A DNA stretch of 64,000 nt, taken from HKST-UBA85 sp035654775. Its GTDB lineage: Bacteria; Bacteroidota; Bacteroidia; Flavobacteriales; Flavobacteriaceae. The DNA is taken from contig DASRWB010000022.1 of NCBI GenBank assembly GCA_035654775.1, forward strand, positions 46,044 through 110,043, written 5' to 3'. Positions 17,764-26,363 of the stretch are shown here, piece after piece. The stretch's first letter is position 1. Each line of letters starts with the position of its first letter. The translations under genes and the position numbers were made by a program. The notes under the pieces were generated by a model. That model was not told where the DNA came from and ran no database searches. It saw only the letters and a program-made list of their open reading frames with translations.

Positions 17764-19239
17764 TTAATCCTGACTAAAGGCGTTAATCATTTTGTATTTA
17801 GCATCTGTGTATTTAAACAGTATATGTTTCATCATTTTTTGATGCCATACAATACCTATTATCCCAATGCCCGCTAAAACAAATAAAGCAGCTTCAAAAT
17901 TTAGGGTTTTTGCCACTACATAAAACAATCCCATTGGCAGCAAAAGCAAAGGAATCCCAACCAGCCATTGCACTGCTCCGGTACCTTGATAGTTGAAGGC
18001 AGCGCGCTGATTTAAGTCTATTTTTTTTCGGTTAAAGGCTCCGGCAAATAAGATAATGTGTGAATTGATGCCTATGTTGAAAATTGCCGCCACAAAATGA
18101 GCCGCCAATACTTTCCATCCAAAGTACACATAGGGTATAGTTAAAACAAACATTACAATTACACTAAAAACCATAAGTAAAAATTTTGACTTCAAATACC
18201 TTTCATATTTTATGTTCTGGCTCATAAGCAGTTTGTAATATCCGCTGTCCCAAGCCGGAATAAACTGCCCAAAATTGATAAGAAATATGCCGGTTACAAA
18301 TATGCCTACAAAAATGTAAAACGATTCTATGTTTCCCAATCCCGGATTGGGATAAAAAAACAAACCGTAAAGCAACCCGATAATTAATATAAACACCGAA
18401 GACCTTGGACGCTTGTTTCGAGAAATAAGTTTTAAATCCAATTCCAGAAAAGGAGCAATGTCTCCAAAACGCTTGGTCCATTGCATGCTTGTGGTTTTCG
18501 CTGATTTACTCTTGCTTTTTAATGAATTGTCCAAATACAGTTTTTGGTACAGTTTTTTGAAATTCAGTGTGTACAAAACAAACAACACCAGAGCCAAAAG
18601 GAAAAGACCAATCAGGTTTGTACTTATGGCCAAAATTGCTCCGGAAACCAAGCCGGAGAAAGACACGATTTCAAAATAGTTGATCGCAAACAGTCCGATT
18701 GTAAGTGCAATAATGGGCAAAAAAGACCATTCGGTTTCGGCAGTAATACTTTCGATAAGAAAATTGACAAAATTAACACATAACGAAACCAGAAAAAGCG
18801 TGGTTCCCCAAACTAAAATCTGATCTGCAGCATACCCATTTTTGAACAACATCACCCCAAAAGGAATAACGATAAACAGCGGTAAAAAATTAAAAAACGA
18901 CAACACCGATTTTCCCAAGACAAAATGCACTACCGTTTTGCGCTTTACAGGCAATGTCAACAATGGTTTTACACTCATCACCGGCAGTTTTTGAAAGAAA
19001 AACCGTAAAAGTAAATCTGCTAAAATCCAGTAAAAAACAAAGGTATTAAACTTTAAAAAAGGGTCTGCATCCGGAAAAAACTCAGTTAAAAGCCTGTACA
19101 TAAAAATACCCATAACCAAAAAAGTGAACATAAAATACAATGCAACGCCTACCAGCAATATATTTAACACCATGTTTTTTTGCCAATAGGACGACCTAAA
19201 GTATTGTTTCCATTGTAGTGCAATAAAGTGTTTAATCAT
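17764..19239 (-). CDS. DUF5687 family ABC transporter membrane protein
   Basis: This 491-residue polytopic membrane protein has about 11-12 hydrophobic segments, beginning KHFIALQWKQYFRSSYW. I recognise it as the DUF5687 family, which in Bacteroidota is coupled to an ABC ATPase, here encoded directly downstream. Together they probably form an ABC-2-like exporter. Nothing in the sequence points to the substrate. Confidence 0.75.
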   Translation of the reverse strand: MIKHFIALQWKQYFRSSYWQKNMVLNILLVGVALYFMFTFLVMGIFMYRLLTEFFPDADPFLKFNTFVFYWILADLLLRFFFQKLPVMSVKPLLTLPVKRKTVVHFVLGKSVLSFFNFLPLFIVIPFGVMLFKNGYAADQILVWGTTLFLVSLCVNFVNFLIESITAETEWSFLPIIALTIGLFAINYFEIVSFSGLVSGAILAISTNLIGLFLLALVLFVLYTLNFKKLYQKLYLDNSLKSKSKSAKTTSMQWTKRFGDIAPFLELDLKLISRNKRPRSSVFILIIGLLYGLFFYPNPGLGNIESFYIFVGIFVTGIFLINFGQFIPAWDSGYYKLLMSQNIKYERYLKSKFLLMVFSVIVMFVLTIPYVYFGWKVLAAHFVAAIFNIGINSHIILFAGAFNRKKIDLNQRAAFNYQGTGAVQWLVGIPLLLLPMGLFYVVAKTLNFEAALFVLAGIGIIGIVWHQKMMKHILFKYTDAKYKMINAFSQD

Positions 19240-19284
19240 TTTTAAAGAAGAATTGGTTCTTTGTTAGTAAGTAAAAGTTTCCCT

Positions 19285-19311
19285 TTGTTACAAATTACTT
19301 CCTTATTTTTG
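19285..19311 (+). promoter_or_regulatory. Candidate promoter of the PaaE-like reductase
   Basis: TATTTTTG at 19304-19311 matches TAnnTTTG exactly. A TTG lies at 19285-19287 with a 16-base spacer, one base short of the usual range. The ATG is 17 bases downstream. Confidence 0.6.
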
Positions 19312-19327
19312 CCTGAAATTACAAGTC

Positions 19328-20380
19328 ATGTCACAATTTCATCTGCTTACCGTTACCGAAATTAAAAAAATTACTTCAAAGGCCGTTCGTATTTCATTTA
19401 AAATTCCCGAAAACTTGACCGATGCTTATACGTTTGTGTCCGGACAATACGTAACGCTTAAAACTCGTTTAAACGGCAACGAAGTACGCAGGGACTATTC
19501 GTTATGCAACACGCCCAACAACCACACGCTACAGGTTGCCGTAAAACAGGTAGAAAACGGCACGTTCTCAATCTTTGCTACCACAAAACTGAAGGTAGGC
19601 GATACGCTTGAAGTGTCTAAACCCAATGGCAGGTTTACTTTTGTGCCGGACAAAGCCAAAAAAAGAACGCTTGCCGCTTTTGTTGCCGGAAGCGGCATAA
19701 CGCCTGTACTTAGTATCATTAAAACCTTGCTATACGAAGAACCCAACAGCAAAATATGGCTGGTTTACGGAAACAAGTCTATTGATGAAACCATGTTTTT
19801 TGAAGAGCTTGTTACCTTACAAAATACCTATGCTTCGCGATTCGGTATACAATTTATCTTTAGCCAAACCCGTGAAAAAGATGCCTTATTTGGTCGAATA
19901 GAACCAAGTACGATTCGCTTTATTCAAAAGAATACATTTCAAAATGAACCCATAGACGCTTACTATCTTTGTGGTCCCGGCGAAATGATAACTACAGCCA
20001 AAACACTGTTGCTGGAACAAGGCGTTTCGGAAAGCGACATTCATTTTGAGCTTTTTACTCCCGTAGCACCTGCCACAAGTCAAGCCATTAGTGCTAAGGG
20101 AGAAACGGAAGTCACTGTTTTTTTAGATGATGAAGCGGTTTCGTTTAGCATGCCTCAAACACAAACTATTCTGGAGGCAGCATTAAAAAACAATATTGAT
20201 GCGCCTTATTCCTGTCAAGGCGGTATATGCAGCACTTGTATCGCACGATTAAAAGAAGGCAAAGCCACGATGCGTCAAAACAACATTTTAACCGACAGTG
20301 AATTGGCTGAAGGCTTGATTTTAACCTGTCAGGCACAACCTACTACGGCCAAAGTTGTGGTGGATTATGACGACGTGTAA
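19328..20380 (+). CDS. PaaE-like ferredoxin--NAD(P)+ reductase with 2Fe-2S domain
   Basis: This 350-residue flavoprotein has three domains in order: an FAD-binding barrel (about 5-105, RRDYSLCNTP), an NAD(P)-binding domain (about 110-235, VAGSGITPVLSI and YLCGPGEMI), and a C-terminal plant-type 2Fe-2S domain with SCQGGICSTC and a later Cys in ILTCQAQ. It transfers electrons between NAD(P)H, FAD and the iron-sulfur cluster. The layout matches PaaE of phenylacetyl-CoA epoxidase, but no other paa genes are near, so a general reductase role (for example for a desaturase or hydroxylase) is more likely. Confidence 0.88.
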   Translation: MSQFHLLTVTEIKKITSKAVRISFKIPENLTDAYTFVSGQYVTLKTRLNGNEVRRDYSLCNTPNNHTLQVAVKQVENGTFSIFATTKLKVGDTLEVSKPNGRFTFVPDKAKKRTLAAFVAGSGITPVLSIIKTLLYEEPNSKIWLVYGNKSIDETMFFEELVTLQNTYASRFGIQFIFSQTREKDALFGRIEPSTIRFIQKNTFQNEPIDAYYLCGPGEMITTAKTLLLEQGVSESDIHFELFTPVAPATSQAISAKGETEVTVFLDDEAVSFSMPQTQTILEAALKNNIDAPYSCQGGICSTCIARLKEGKATMRQNNILTDSELAEGLILTCQAQPTTAKVVVDYDDV

Positions 20381-20381
20381 C

Positions 20382-23039
20382 TTAAAATCGATACTCTAGT
20401 TTTAAAAGAAAATATCGAGGCAGTAGCCTGTACTCTGTTGTAGAAATCTCTATATCACTAATAGAGATATTTTTAATCTTTTTCGTATTCAAAAGATTAT
20501 TCCCTGAAAATTTCAACATTAATTTGTCTTCAATCAATTGATGTTGTGTTTGAAGATCCAGAAAATAATAGGTGTTCTCGCTTTTAAAATTACCATAGAA
20601 ATATCTTTCCGTTTGAATTTGTATGTTTAGCTTGTTTAAGTCAATTGAAAAATCCAAAAAGCTAGTGTTGTTTAAATAGTTATTATCTGTAGTAGTTTTT
20701 ATATTATTAATACTCCATTGAGAACCCAAATGATAATTAAAAAAACCTCTAAACCCTGAACGTAACTCTGCTCCAAAATTATAATTTTGAGTTGTCACTT
20801 CTCTCAAGCTCGAATAATCGACCTTATTCTTATAATTACTTGTTGCAAAACTTAAATTCAGTTTTAAATTTGAGGATATCGGTTTAAAATAAATGTCTGT
20901 TTGCGTGCCTGCACTAAATAGCATTCTGTTTTTTATTTGAATTTTTTCCGTTTGTGTGTAATTTTGTTTCACCACTGTATTTGTTGAAAAAAAGTCATGA
21001 TTTTTTTGATACACTACAAAGACGTTTGCAAAAAAATTATTATTCCAGTTCCCTATAATATAATTTGTTGTTAAACTGGAAGATGCTAACTGATTGAAGT
21101 CTCCTGTTCCTTTTGAAAAGGTGCGATATCCTGTGAGTAAATATTCGTTATATACATCAAGGACTTTTGCATTAGTTGTATTGAACAAATAGGTAGATGA
21201 TATTTTGTTTTTGCTGTTTATTTCCCAATCAAAACTAATACTTGGATTCATAAACGCAATACTTTGTGTTCTTGTAATATCGTTATTTTCTAAATGGTTA
21301 AACAAGTGATGAACACCTAATCTCGCTGTTAAAGCCAAGTTGTTAAACTCATATCGATATTTTGTTTTGAAATAGGCATTATTGGTTTTGTAGATAGTAT
21401 TATTCTGAAAACCCGGTGGTATTTGTGAGATGGTTGTGTTTTCTTTAAGGTAAAACACCGTTTTCAACTTGTCTTGGCGATACTCATTCCCTAACTTAAA
21501 CTCCAGTAAGTTTCCACTTTTTTTTCTGTTGAAAAGGTGTGCATTAATGCCTGCAAAATACATTTTATTAGTGCTTTGTTGTTCTACATTATTTATATCT
21601 TCAGCATCAGAAAATAACTCTTGATAAAAAAAACGGTCAATATGGTATTCTTGAGGTGTTTTTTCTTGAATAAATCTTCCTGCCAGTAAAAAAGCTTTCT
21701 GTGATGAAACCTTATTAGTGTATGTTATTGTTTGGTCAAAAAATTGGTTTTTTGAATTTACATTTTCAACCGTTTCCACTTCATTAAACACTAAATACGA
21801 ACGCCCTGTGGATTGATTGTCGCTATATTTAGTAGTTGCTTCAAGTATTTGAGTTTTTGAAATATTATACTCCATATCCACTTTTCCAAAAGCTGTTTTG
21901 TGTTTATTTCGCAATTTATAATTTTCACTGTTAGTAAAGCTCGTGCTTCCGGTATTGACATCTCTTTTACTGTTTCTGAAAAAATTAATTTCGTCCCAAT
22001 TGAAAAATCCCAATGTTTTTAGTTTTAATTTTTCCGTAGGATTAAAAATGGCATTTGCTGACACTAGTTCAGCGTTGTTAAAGCGTGTCCTATTTTGTGA
22101 AAAGTTTAAATTTGTTGTTGAAAACTGTAAAACATTCATTGCTTTCTGATTGCCTCCAACACTTTCCTCTTGGTTGTTTTTATAGGGTCGAATAAGAGTT
22201 TGTATGTCACGTTGTGCTTCTTGACCTACATTGTTTAGGTTTGTAAAAAAATAGTATTTGTTTTTCTTTCCAAAGTTCATCAGGTTGCCTTTGAACTCAT
22301 AAAAACTATTACCGCCATAACCCGAAGTAATATTGCCAAACCAAATGCGCTTAGATTTTTCATTTAGTTTTAGATTTAAAGCAACTTTGTCGCTTTCTTC
22401 TATGTTTTTAAGTAAGCGATTGTTGGAGTAATTTTTTAGTATTTCAACTTCTTCTATGGGATAAGCCGGCATGTTTTTAGACATTATTTTATATCCTTTT
22501 TCAAAAAAATCATCTCCTTCAACCATCAATTTTTCAATTTCACGGTTGCCCACTTTAATGGTACCATCTTCACTTACTTGCAATCCTGGTATTTTTTTGA
22601 GTAGCTCTTCAACGGTTTGTTCACTCCCGTCAGTAAAATACTTCGTTTTTACTGTTACGGTATCTTTTTTTATTAAAATAGGCTGTTCTACACGAATAAC
22701 AACCTCATTAAGAGTTGTCCTTTCTTCTTTTAAAACTGCATTGCGCTCTATTGCTTCTTCATTTTGGATAGAAATACTACTTGATTGTGTTGTAAATCCC
22801 ATAGCGTTGAATACCAGAATATAGTCTCCGGATTTCTTGATTTTCAATAGGTACTTACCTTGATCATCTGTGAAAGTATAAGCTATTATTGTAAGACCGG
22901 AAGTGTCTTTTAAAACCACACTAGCCGATGAAATGTTTTCATTGTTTTCATCTGCTATATGTCCCTTTATAGTGATTTGACCTTGTGCAATAGCAAACTT
23001 GAACATTGCTGTTAAAAAGAAATACGTTACTCTTCCCAT
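20382..23039 (-). CDS. Outer membrane beta-barrel protein (TonB-receptor-like)
   Basis: This 885-residue protein starts with a signal peptide. A CarboxypepD-regulatory-like beta-sandwich follows (about 20-110, VVLKDTSGLTIIAYTFTDDQGKYLL), then a plug-like domain (about 125-230, VEELLKKIPGLQVSEDGTIKVG), and a long barrel rich in alternating aromatic strands to the C-terminal YFLLKLEYRF. It belongs to the outer-membrane beta-barrel family related to TonB-dependent receptors. Its start overlaps the GLPGLI gene by 13 bases. The pair probably forms an envelope export or uptake module of unknown substrate. Confidence 0.8.
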   Translation of the reverse strand: MGRVTYFFLTAMFKFAIAQGQITIKGHIADENNENISSASVVLKDTSGLTIIAYTFTDDQGKYLLKIKKSGDYILVFNAMGFTTQSSSISIQNEEAIERNAVLKEERTTLNEVVIRVEQPILIKKDTVTVKTKYFTDGSEQTVEELLKKIPGLQVSEDGTIKVGNREIEKLMVEGDDFFEKGYKIMSKNMPAYPIEEVEILKNYSNNRLLKNIEESDKVALNLKLNEKSKRIWFGNITSGYGGNSFYEFKGNLMNFGKKNKYYFFTNLNNVGQEAQRDIQTLIRPYKNNQEESVGGNQKAMNVLQFSTTNLNFSQNRTRFNNAELVSANAIFNPTEKLKLKTLGFFNWDEINFFRNSKRDVNTGSTSFTNSENYKLRNKHKTAFGKVDMEYNISKTQILEATTKYSDNQSTGRSYLVFNEVETVENVNSKNQFFDQTITYTNKVSSQKAFLLAGRFIQEKTPQEYHIDRFFYQELFSDAEDINNVEQQSTNKMYFAGINAHLFNRKKSGNLLEFKLGNEYRQDKLKTVFYLKENTTISQIPPGFQNNTIYKTNNAYFKTKYRYEFNNLALTARLGVHHLFNHLENNDITRTQSIAFMNPSISFDWEINSKNKISSTYLFNTTNAKVLDVYNEYLLTGYRTFSKGTGDFNQLASSSLTTNYIIGNWNNNFFANVFVVYQKNHDFFSTNTVVKQNYTQTEKIQIKNRMLFSAGTQTDIYFKPISSNLKLNLSFATSNYKNKVDYSSLREVTTQNYNFGAELRSGFRGFFNYHLGSQWSINNIKTTTDNNYLNNTSFLDFSIDLNKLNIQIQTERYFYGNFKSENTYYFLDLQTQHQLIEDKLMLKFSGNNLLNTKKIKNISISDIEISTTEYRLLPRYFLLKLEYRF

Positions 23040-23794
23040 TCATATGTTAATTCCAAACCTTGGTATTTGTAAGATTTTGAATTGTTCACTTTACTTTCTC
23101 TGGGCATGGTCGCAATCAGTTTTCTTACTTTGGCTTGGATTTCCTTGTCGCGTTGCGTGACATACTCTTGTAAAGTGATTATTTTGTTTTTGTCTAACGT
23201 TTGAAATCGGAAAAATTCTTTTGGAAGTTCTTCCTTATATTGTTTTATTTTAGTGGCCATAAAATGGACTTGATTTAAATGGTCTTTTGCTTCTAAAATA
23301 AGTCCGGGTAGTCCTTGTAATTTCCATGGTCCAAAAGGCACAGGAATATCCGGTGTGAAATAGACCGTGTACTCTCTACCTCTAAAACTTCCTGTTGCTT
23401 TTACACAGGTTAAGCCCATTATGCTTTGGACACTATTTTGGTGTATTTCCCATGCTATAACGGGTGTTTTTTCTTCAACATATACTATTTTCTTGTCAAG
23501 TTTATCTCTGGTATATAGTTTTTTTTCTAGTTGATTTGTATAATACAAAACCTTCAATTCATTTCCGGCTTCTTCTTTTACAATTGCATTTTCCTGTGTG
23601 GTTTTCACTTTGAACTCACCTTCAATATAACATGCATGACTTGAGGTAAACAGCAATTCTGAAAACCGTTGTCCTGAAAGATCTTTTTCTAAACTTGTTG
23701 TATAGGAAACTTTTGTATAATGTGCGCTATTTTGAGCATGTCCACAATAGCACCATAATATGCCTATAATTATCCCATGAGTTACGCTTCTCAT
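23027..23794 (-). CDS. GLPGLI family secreted protein
   Basis: This 255-residue exported protein contains the defining motif WKLQGLPGLILEAKD near residue 155, preceded by YTVYFTPDIPVPFGPW. The N-terminal hydrophobic segment ending near CGHAQ is a signal peptide. GLPGLI proteins are specific to Bacteroidota and have no known function. Many are encoded next to outer-membrane barrel proteins, as here, where the downstream barrel gene overlaps by 13 bases. Confidence 0.9.
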   Translation of the reverse strand: MRSVTHGIIIGILWCYCGHAQNSAHYTKVSYTTSLEKDLSGQRFSELLFTSSHACYIEGEFKVKTTQENAIVKEEAGNELKVLYYTNQLEKKLYTRDKLDKKIVYVEEKTPVIAWEIHQNSVQSIMGLTCVKATGSFRGREYTVYFTPDIPVPFGPWKLQGLPGLILEAKDHLNQVHFMATKIKQYKEELPKEFFRFQTLDKNKIITLQEYVTQRDKEIQAKVRKLIATMPRESKVNNSKSYKYQGLELTYEWEE

Positions 23795-23810
23795 AATTGC
23801 ATTGTTTTTT

Positions 23811-23843
23811 ACGCTGCCTTAGTTATGTGAACTAAAGCAGCGT
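23811..23843 (-). ncRNA. Intercistronic RNA hairpin before the GLPGLI gene
   Basis: Arms 23811-23822 and 23832-23843 pair over 12 bases in the minus-strand RNA with one U-G wobble; in the plus-strand RNA that pair is a C-A mismatch. The 9-base loop is unpaired. On the minus strand A residues follow, not U, so it is a poor terminator in that direction; an RNA processing or stability element is more likely. Confidence 0.5.
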
Positions 23844-23849
23844 TTTTAT

Positions 23850-24149
23850 TTAATCATCAACTTTTTTTAGCATGTGAAAAACTATACCTCCGCATAGCTC
23901 ACTATCATCAGGCTCCTGAGTTTCAAATGAATGTACAAGTTCTCCATCATAATATACGTAGTGATATACTGTACAGGTACCTTCTTCAGTTATGACAAAT
24001 GTCACAACTGTTTTCACTCCTTTAATACTATTGTTTAATACTCGTTCAAAAGTGCTTATGTTTTTTGATGCATAAAAATCGTAACTGCTTGCATAACTAA
24101 AAACACCTATTAGCATGAACACTAAACCCAAAAAATATTTTTTCATCAT
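23850..24149 (-). CDS. Small secreted protein of unknown function
   Basis: This 99-residue protein has a clear signal peptide (hydrophobic run to about residue 20, ending SYASS). The mature part of about 78 residues contains two cysteines (C59 and C86) that could form a disulfide, and alternating beta-strand-like segments (KTVVTFVITEEGTCTVYHYVYY). I recognise no family. It comes first in the string leading to the GLPGLI and barrel genes, separated from GLPGLI by 55 bases holding an RNA hairpin. Confidence 0.6.
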   Translation of the reverse strand: MMKKYFLGLVFMLIGVFSYASSYDFYASKNISTFERVLNNSIKGVKTVVTFVITEEGTCTVYHYVYYDGELVHSFETQEPDDSELCGGIVFHMLKKVDD

Positions 24150-24281
24150 TTCTAAAATTTTTGGTTGGCATTACCGTAAAGTAAATGACCAACGGGTTAA
24201 ACAAAAAAATGAAGCCAAATTTTAGAAGCCTAAGTTTGAAGACTGTTTTTGCTATTGTGTCATGTTCCGGGAAAGTAAAAA

Positions 24282-24308
24282 AACTAGCGCTAGTTGTGTT
24301 GTACAACA
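24282..24308. repeat. Two adjacent perfect palindromes
   Basis: AACTAGCGCTAGTT (24282-24295) is a 14-base perfect palindrome. After one base, TGTTGTACAACA (24297-24308) is a 12-base perfect palindrome. They lie about 135 bases before the small secreted protein. Such sites often bind dimeric regulators; no regulator is identified. Confidence 0.55.
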
Positions 24309-24374
24309 ATGTCCGTCAAAAACAATAAGAACGGCTTCAATTGCTCTTTACATCTTATCCGGACAACCAAACTT

Positions 24375-24426
24375 AAAAAAAAAAAAACAGCTACCCAACA
24401 TTTTCTTCAAAAAAAAAGTGGGTTTT
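24375..24426 (-). terminator. Terminator-like hairpin after the family 9 glycosyltransferase
   Basis: In the minus-strand transcript an imperfect stem of ACCCAC..TTGGGT type, reinforced by A-T pairs, is followed shortly by a run of 13 U (plus-strand A run 24375-24387). It lies 65 bases after the glycosyltransferase stop. Confidence 0.5.
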
Positions 24427-24490
24427 TCAAAAAAAGCAGCCTTTGTGTTACGGTTTTTCCGTAATTTAAGTTTCTTGTGTGGGCTTACGT

Positions 24491-25513
24491 TTACAGGTTC
24501 GCTTTTATTTTCTTTATAATGGCTTCCACGGGAATACTTCCGGCGGCATTTTCGTAGGCTTTAGGGTAGGTTTTTCCATAAACTGAGGTAGGTATTTTAG
24601 GATAACTATTCCGGTTGGCCAGCAAGTTGTTTTCAGCAGGTTGATTAAACGGCGCAAAGCCTGCATAAGGATGAGTAACGCCCCAAAGGGTTACAACAGG
24701 AATCCCAAACATGGCTGCCAAATGCGCATTTCCGGAATCCATAGAAAGCATAAGGTCCAGGTTTGAAATTACATCCAGTTCTTCTGCTAAGGATAGTTTT
24801 CCTGCCAGGTTGTACAAATTGGGTTTGTTTTCCCAGGTATCAAGTTGTTCTATTTCGGCTATTCCACCACCAAAAAGGAATACTTTATATTCTTCTGCAA
24901 GTGCTTGAACTACCTGCAACATTTTTTCTGCCGGATAGGTTTTTCCTTTATGGGCTGCAAATGGAGCAACACCTATCCATTTTTTATTCTTGGGTCCGGT
25001 TATTTGTCGTGCGGTTTCGTTTAAAATTGTTTTGGGAGGAAATTCAGGAGATGTCAAGTTTACCTCGAAGCCCAAACCCCGAAACACGTCGGCATAACGT
25101 TGATGTGTGGTTTTAAGCTGCGTAAAATGCTTGCCTGAAATTAAGTCTTTTTTTTCTTTCCGACCTTTATTTATTTGAACGGTTTTTATCCCGGATAAAA
25201 AGCCTGTCAGGATTTTACTTCGAAGCACGTTGTGCAGGTCGGCTATGGCGTCAATTTTAAGGGTTTTGATTTCCCGGGAAAGTTTATAAAGTCCTAAAAC
25301 ACCTTTGTGTTTTCGCTTTACATCCACCGAAAATACCTCAACGCGGTTTATGTTTCTGAAAATTGGTGTGAAAAATTCACGTGTGAGTACCGTAATTTTA
25401 ACTTCGGGATATTGTTTGGTAATTGCTCGTATAACAGGAACTGTCATGGCTACATCTCCCAAAGCCGATAAGCGAATAACCAGTATGTGCTTAGGATGTG
25501 AAGGTGTTTTCAT
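24491..25513 (-). CDS. Family 9 glycosyltransferase (heptosyltransferase-like)
   Basis: This 340-residue protein opens with HILVIRLSALGDVAMTVPVI, the family 9 N-terminal motif with its catalytic Asp. It contains KKWIGVAPFAAHKGKTYP in the donor domain and SMDSGNAHLAAMFGIPVVTLWGVTHP near the end, the usual acceptor/donor signature. It should add a heptose or similar sugar to lipopolysaccharide core from the cytoplasmic side. It lies 32 bases after the DUF4254 gene, so the two are likely co-transcribed. Confidence 0.88.
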   Translation of the reverse strand: MKTPSHPKHILVIRLSALGDVAMTVPVIRAITKQYPEVKITVLTREFFTPIFRNINRVEVFSVDVKRKHKGVLGLYKLSREIKTLKIDAIADLHNVLRSKILTGFLSGIKTVQINKGRKEKKDLISGKHFTQLKTTHQRYADVFRGLGFEVNLTSPEFPPKTILNETARQITGPKNKKWIGVAPFAAHKGKTYPAEKMLQVVQALAEEYKVFLFGGGIAEIEQLDTWENKPNLYNLAGKLSLAEELDVISNLDLMLSMDSGNAHLAAMFGIPVVTLWGVTHPYAGFAPFNQPAENNLLANRNSYPKIPTSVYGKTYPKAYENAAGSIPVEAIIKKIKANL

Positions 25514-25545
25514 GGTGCACAGTAAATCCCGTTACGTACCGCGAA

Positions 25546-26160
25546 TTAACTCTTGTTTGCGGCGCGCAACACAGGGTTCAACTCGTCGTCGTTATACATT
25601 TTCATTTGCTTGTACACTTTCATATACTTATCGCCATTTTCAATGTCTTTAAGCAAATCGTCTATTGCTTTTGAAAGGTCTTTGCGCTGTTCCAGAAGTA
25701 TGTCGAGTTTCTTTTGACAGGCGTCGCGATGTGCCTGTGTTGCTTCTTCGCGCGTAGCCTCCAGATTCATGTGGTATATTTTTAGGGCTAAAATGGAAAG
25801 CCTGTCTATGGCCCAAGCCGGACTTTCAGAATTAATTTTGGCATGAGGTTTAACCTTAACGTCCTTGTACTTATCCAAAAAATAACTATCTATAAACTCT
25901 ACCGTATCTGTTCTGTCCTGATTTGAAGCGTCTATTTTTCGCTTTAAGGTCAGTGCGCTAACCGGGTCGATATTGGGATCCCTGATAATATCTTCGTAAG
26001 CCCATTGCACGGTATCTATCCAGCATTTTCTGTACAACAGATGTGCAATAAGATCTTCATCTTTGTCGTACTTGTTTGTGAATGGCTGGTCTACCGTGTT
26101 TTTTATTTTATAAGTGGTAATGGCTTCCTGAAAAATAGTATTGGCTTTGTCTGAAAACAT
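25546..26160 (-). CDS. DUF4254 family protein
   Basis: This 204-residue, mostly helical soluble protein is recognised as DUF4254 by the ASNQDRTDTVEFID, WAIDRLSILALKIYHM and RKDLSKAIDDLL segments. I set the start at the ATG at 26160. A reading from 26202 would run through a good promoter element at 26180-26187 and adds 14 atypical residues. In Bacteroidota it is commonly found beside heptosyltransferase-like genes, as here; its function is unknown. Confidence 0.78.
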   Translation of the reverse strand: MFSDKANTIFQEAITTYKIKNTVDQPFTNKYDKDEDLIAHLLYRKCWIDTVQWAYEDIIRDPNIDPVSALTLKRKIDASNQDRTDTVEFIDSYFLDKYKDVKVKPHAKINSESPAWAIDRLSILALKIYHMNLEATREEATQAHRDACQKKLDILLEQRKDLSKAIDDLLKDIENGDKYMKVYKQMKMYNDDELNPVLRAANKS

Positions 26161-26179
26161 AACGATTATTTTTAAAGTG

Positions 26180-26187
26180 CAAATATA
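26180..26187 (-). promoter_or_regulatory. -7 element upstream of the DUF4254 gene
   Basis: The minus strand reads TATATTTG followed by CAC, a perfect TAnnTTTG match about 20 bases before the ATG. The nearest upstream TTG is 26 bases away, somewhat far. The element also decides the start codon of the DUF4254 gene. Confidence 0.6.
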
Positions 26188-26295
26188 CTTCTTATTCTTC
26201 ACCTAGCGGGTTTCAATTGTAATTAAGTCTTGGTTATAGAAAAAATTGTACTTTTTTTAAGATGTTATTTGGACTGCTGTTTAGCTCGTTAAAAA

Positions 26296-26327
26296 TTTGT
26301 CAATTCTCTAATTAACATTTATTTTGG
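26296..26327 (+). promoter_or_regulatory. Candidate promoter of upp
   Basis: TTTG (26296-26299), a 20-base spacer, then TATTTTGG beginning at 26320. The -7 box lacks one base relative to TAnnTTTG. It lies about 36 bases before the upp ATG and is the best candidate in the 200-base gap between divergent genes. Confidence 0.4.
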
Positions 26328-26363
26328 CTTACCTTTATTTCCTGAACAAAATTTTGACTTTTT

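Larger units (their letters stand above)
24150..24490. other. 341-base intergenic region with palindromes and a terminator
   Basis: No convincing gene lies here; short reading frames on both strands lack family features. From left to right it holds the leader of the small secreted protein gene, two adjacent perfect palindromes (24282-24308), a terminator-like hairpin with a 13-base A run (24375-24426), and a small inverted repeat, TTACGG/CCGTAA (24448-24464). It separates the family 9 glycosyltransferase operon from the GLPGLI operon. Confidence 0.7.

Noticed and set aside
19328..20380. Assigning the PaaE-like reductase to phenylacetate degradation
   Set aside because: No paaA, B, C, D, G, H or J genes are nearby. 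The PaaK-like gene at 29548 belongs to a polysaccharide operon, so both are probably unrelated to phenylacetate.
24097..24519. Short reading frames on both strands in the intergenic region (24097-24309 minus, 24262-24519 plus)
   Set aside because: They overlap the start of the small secreted protein or the end of the glycosyltransferase gene, run through homopolymer A tracts, and show no signal, motif or start context.
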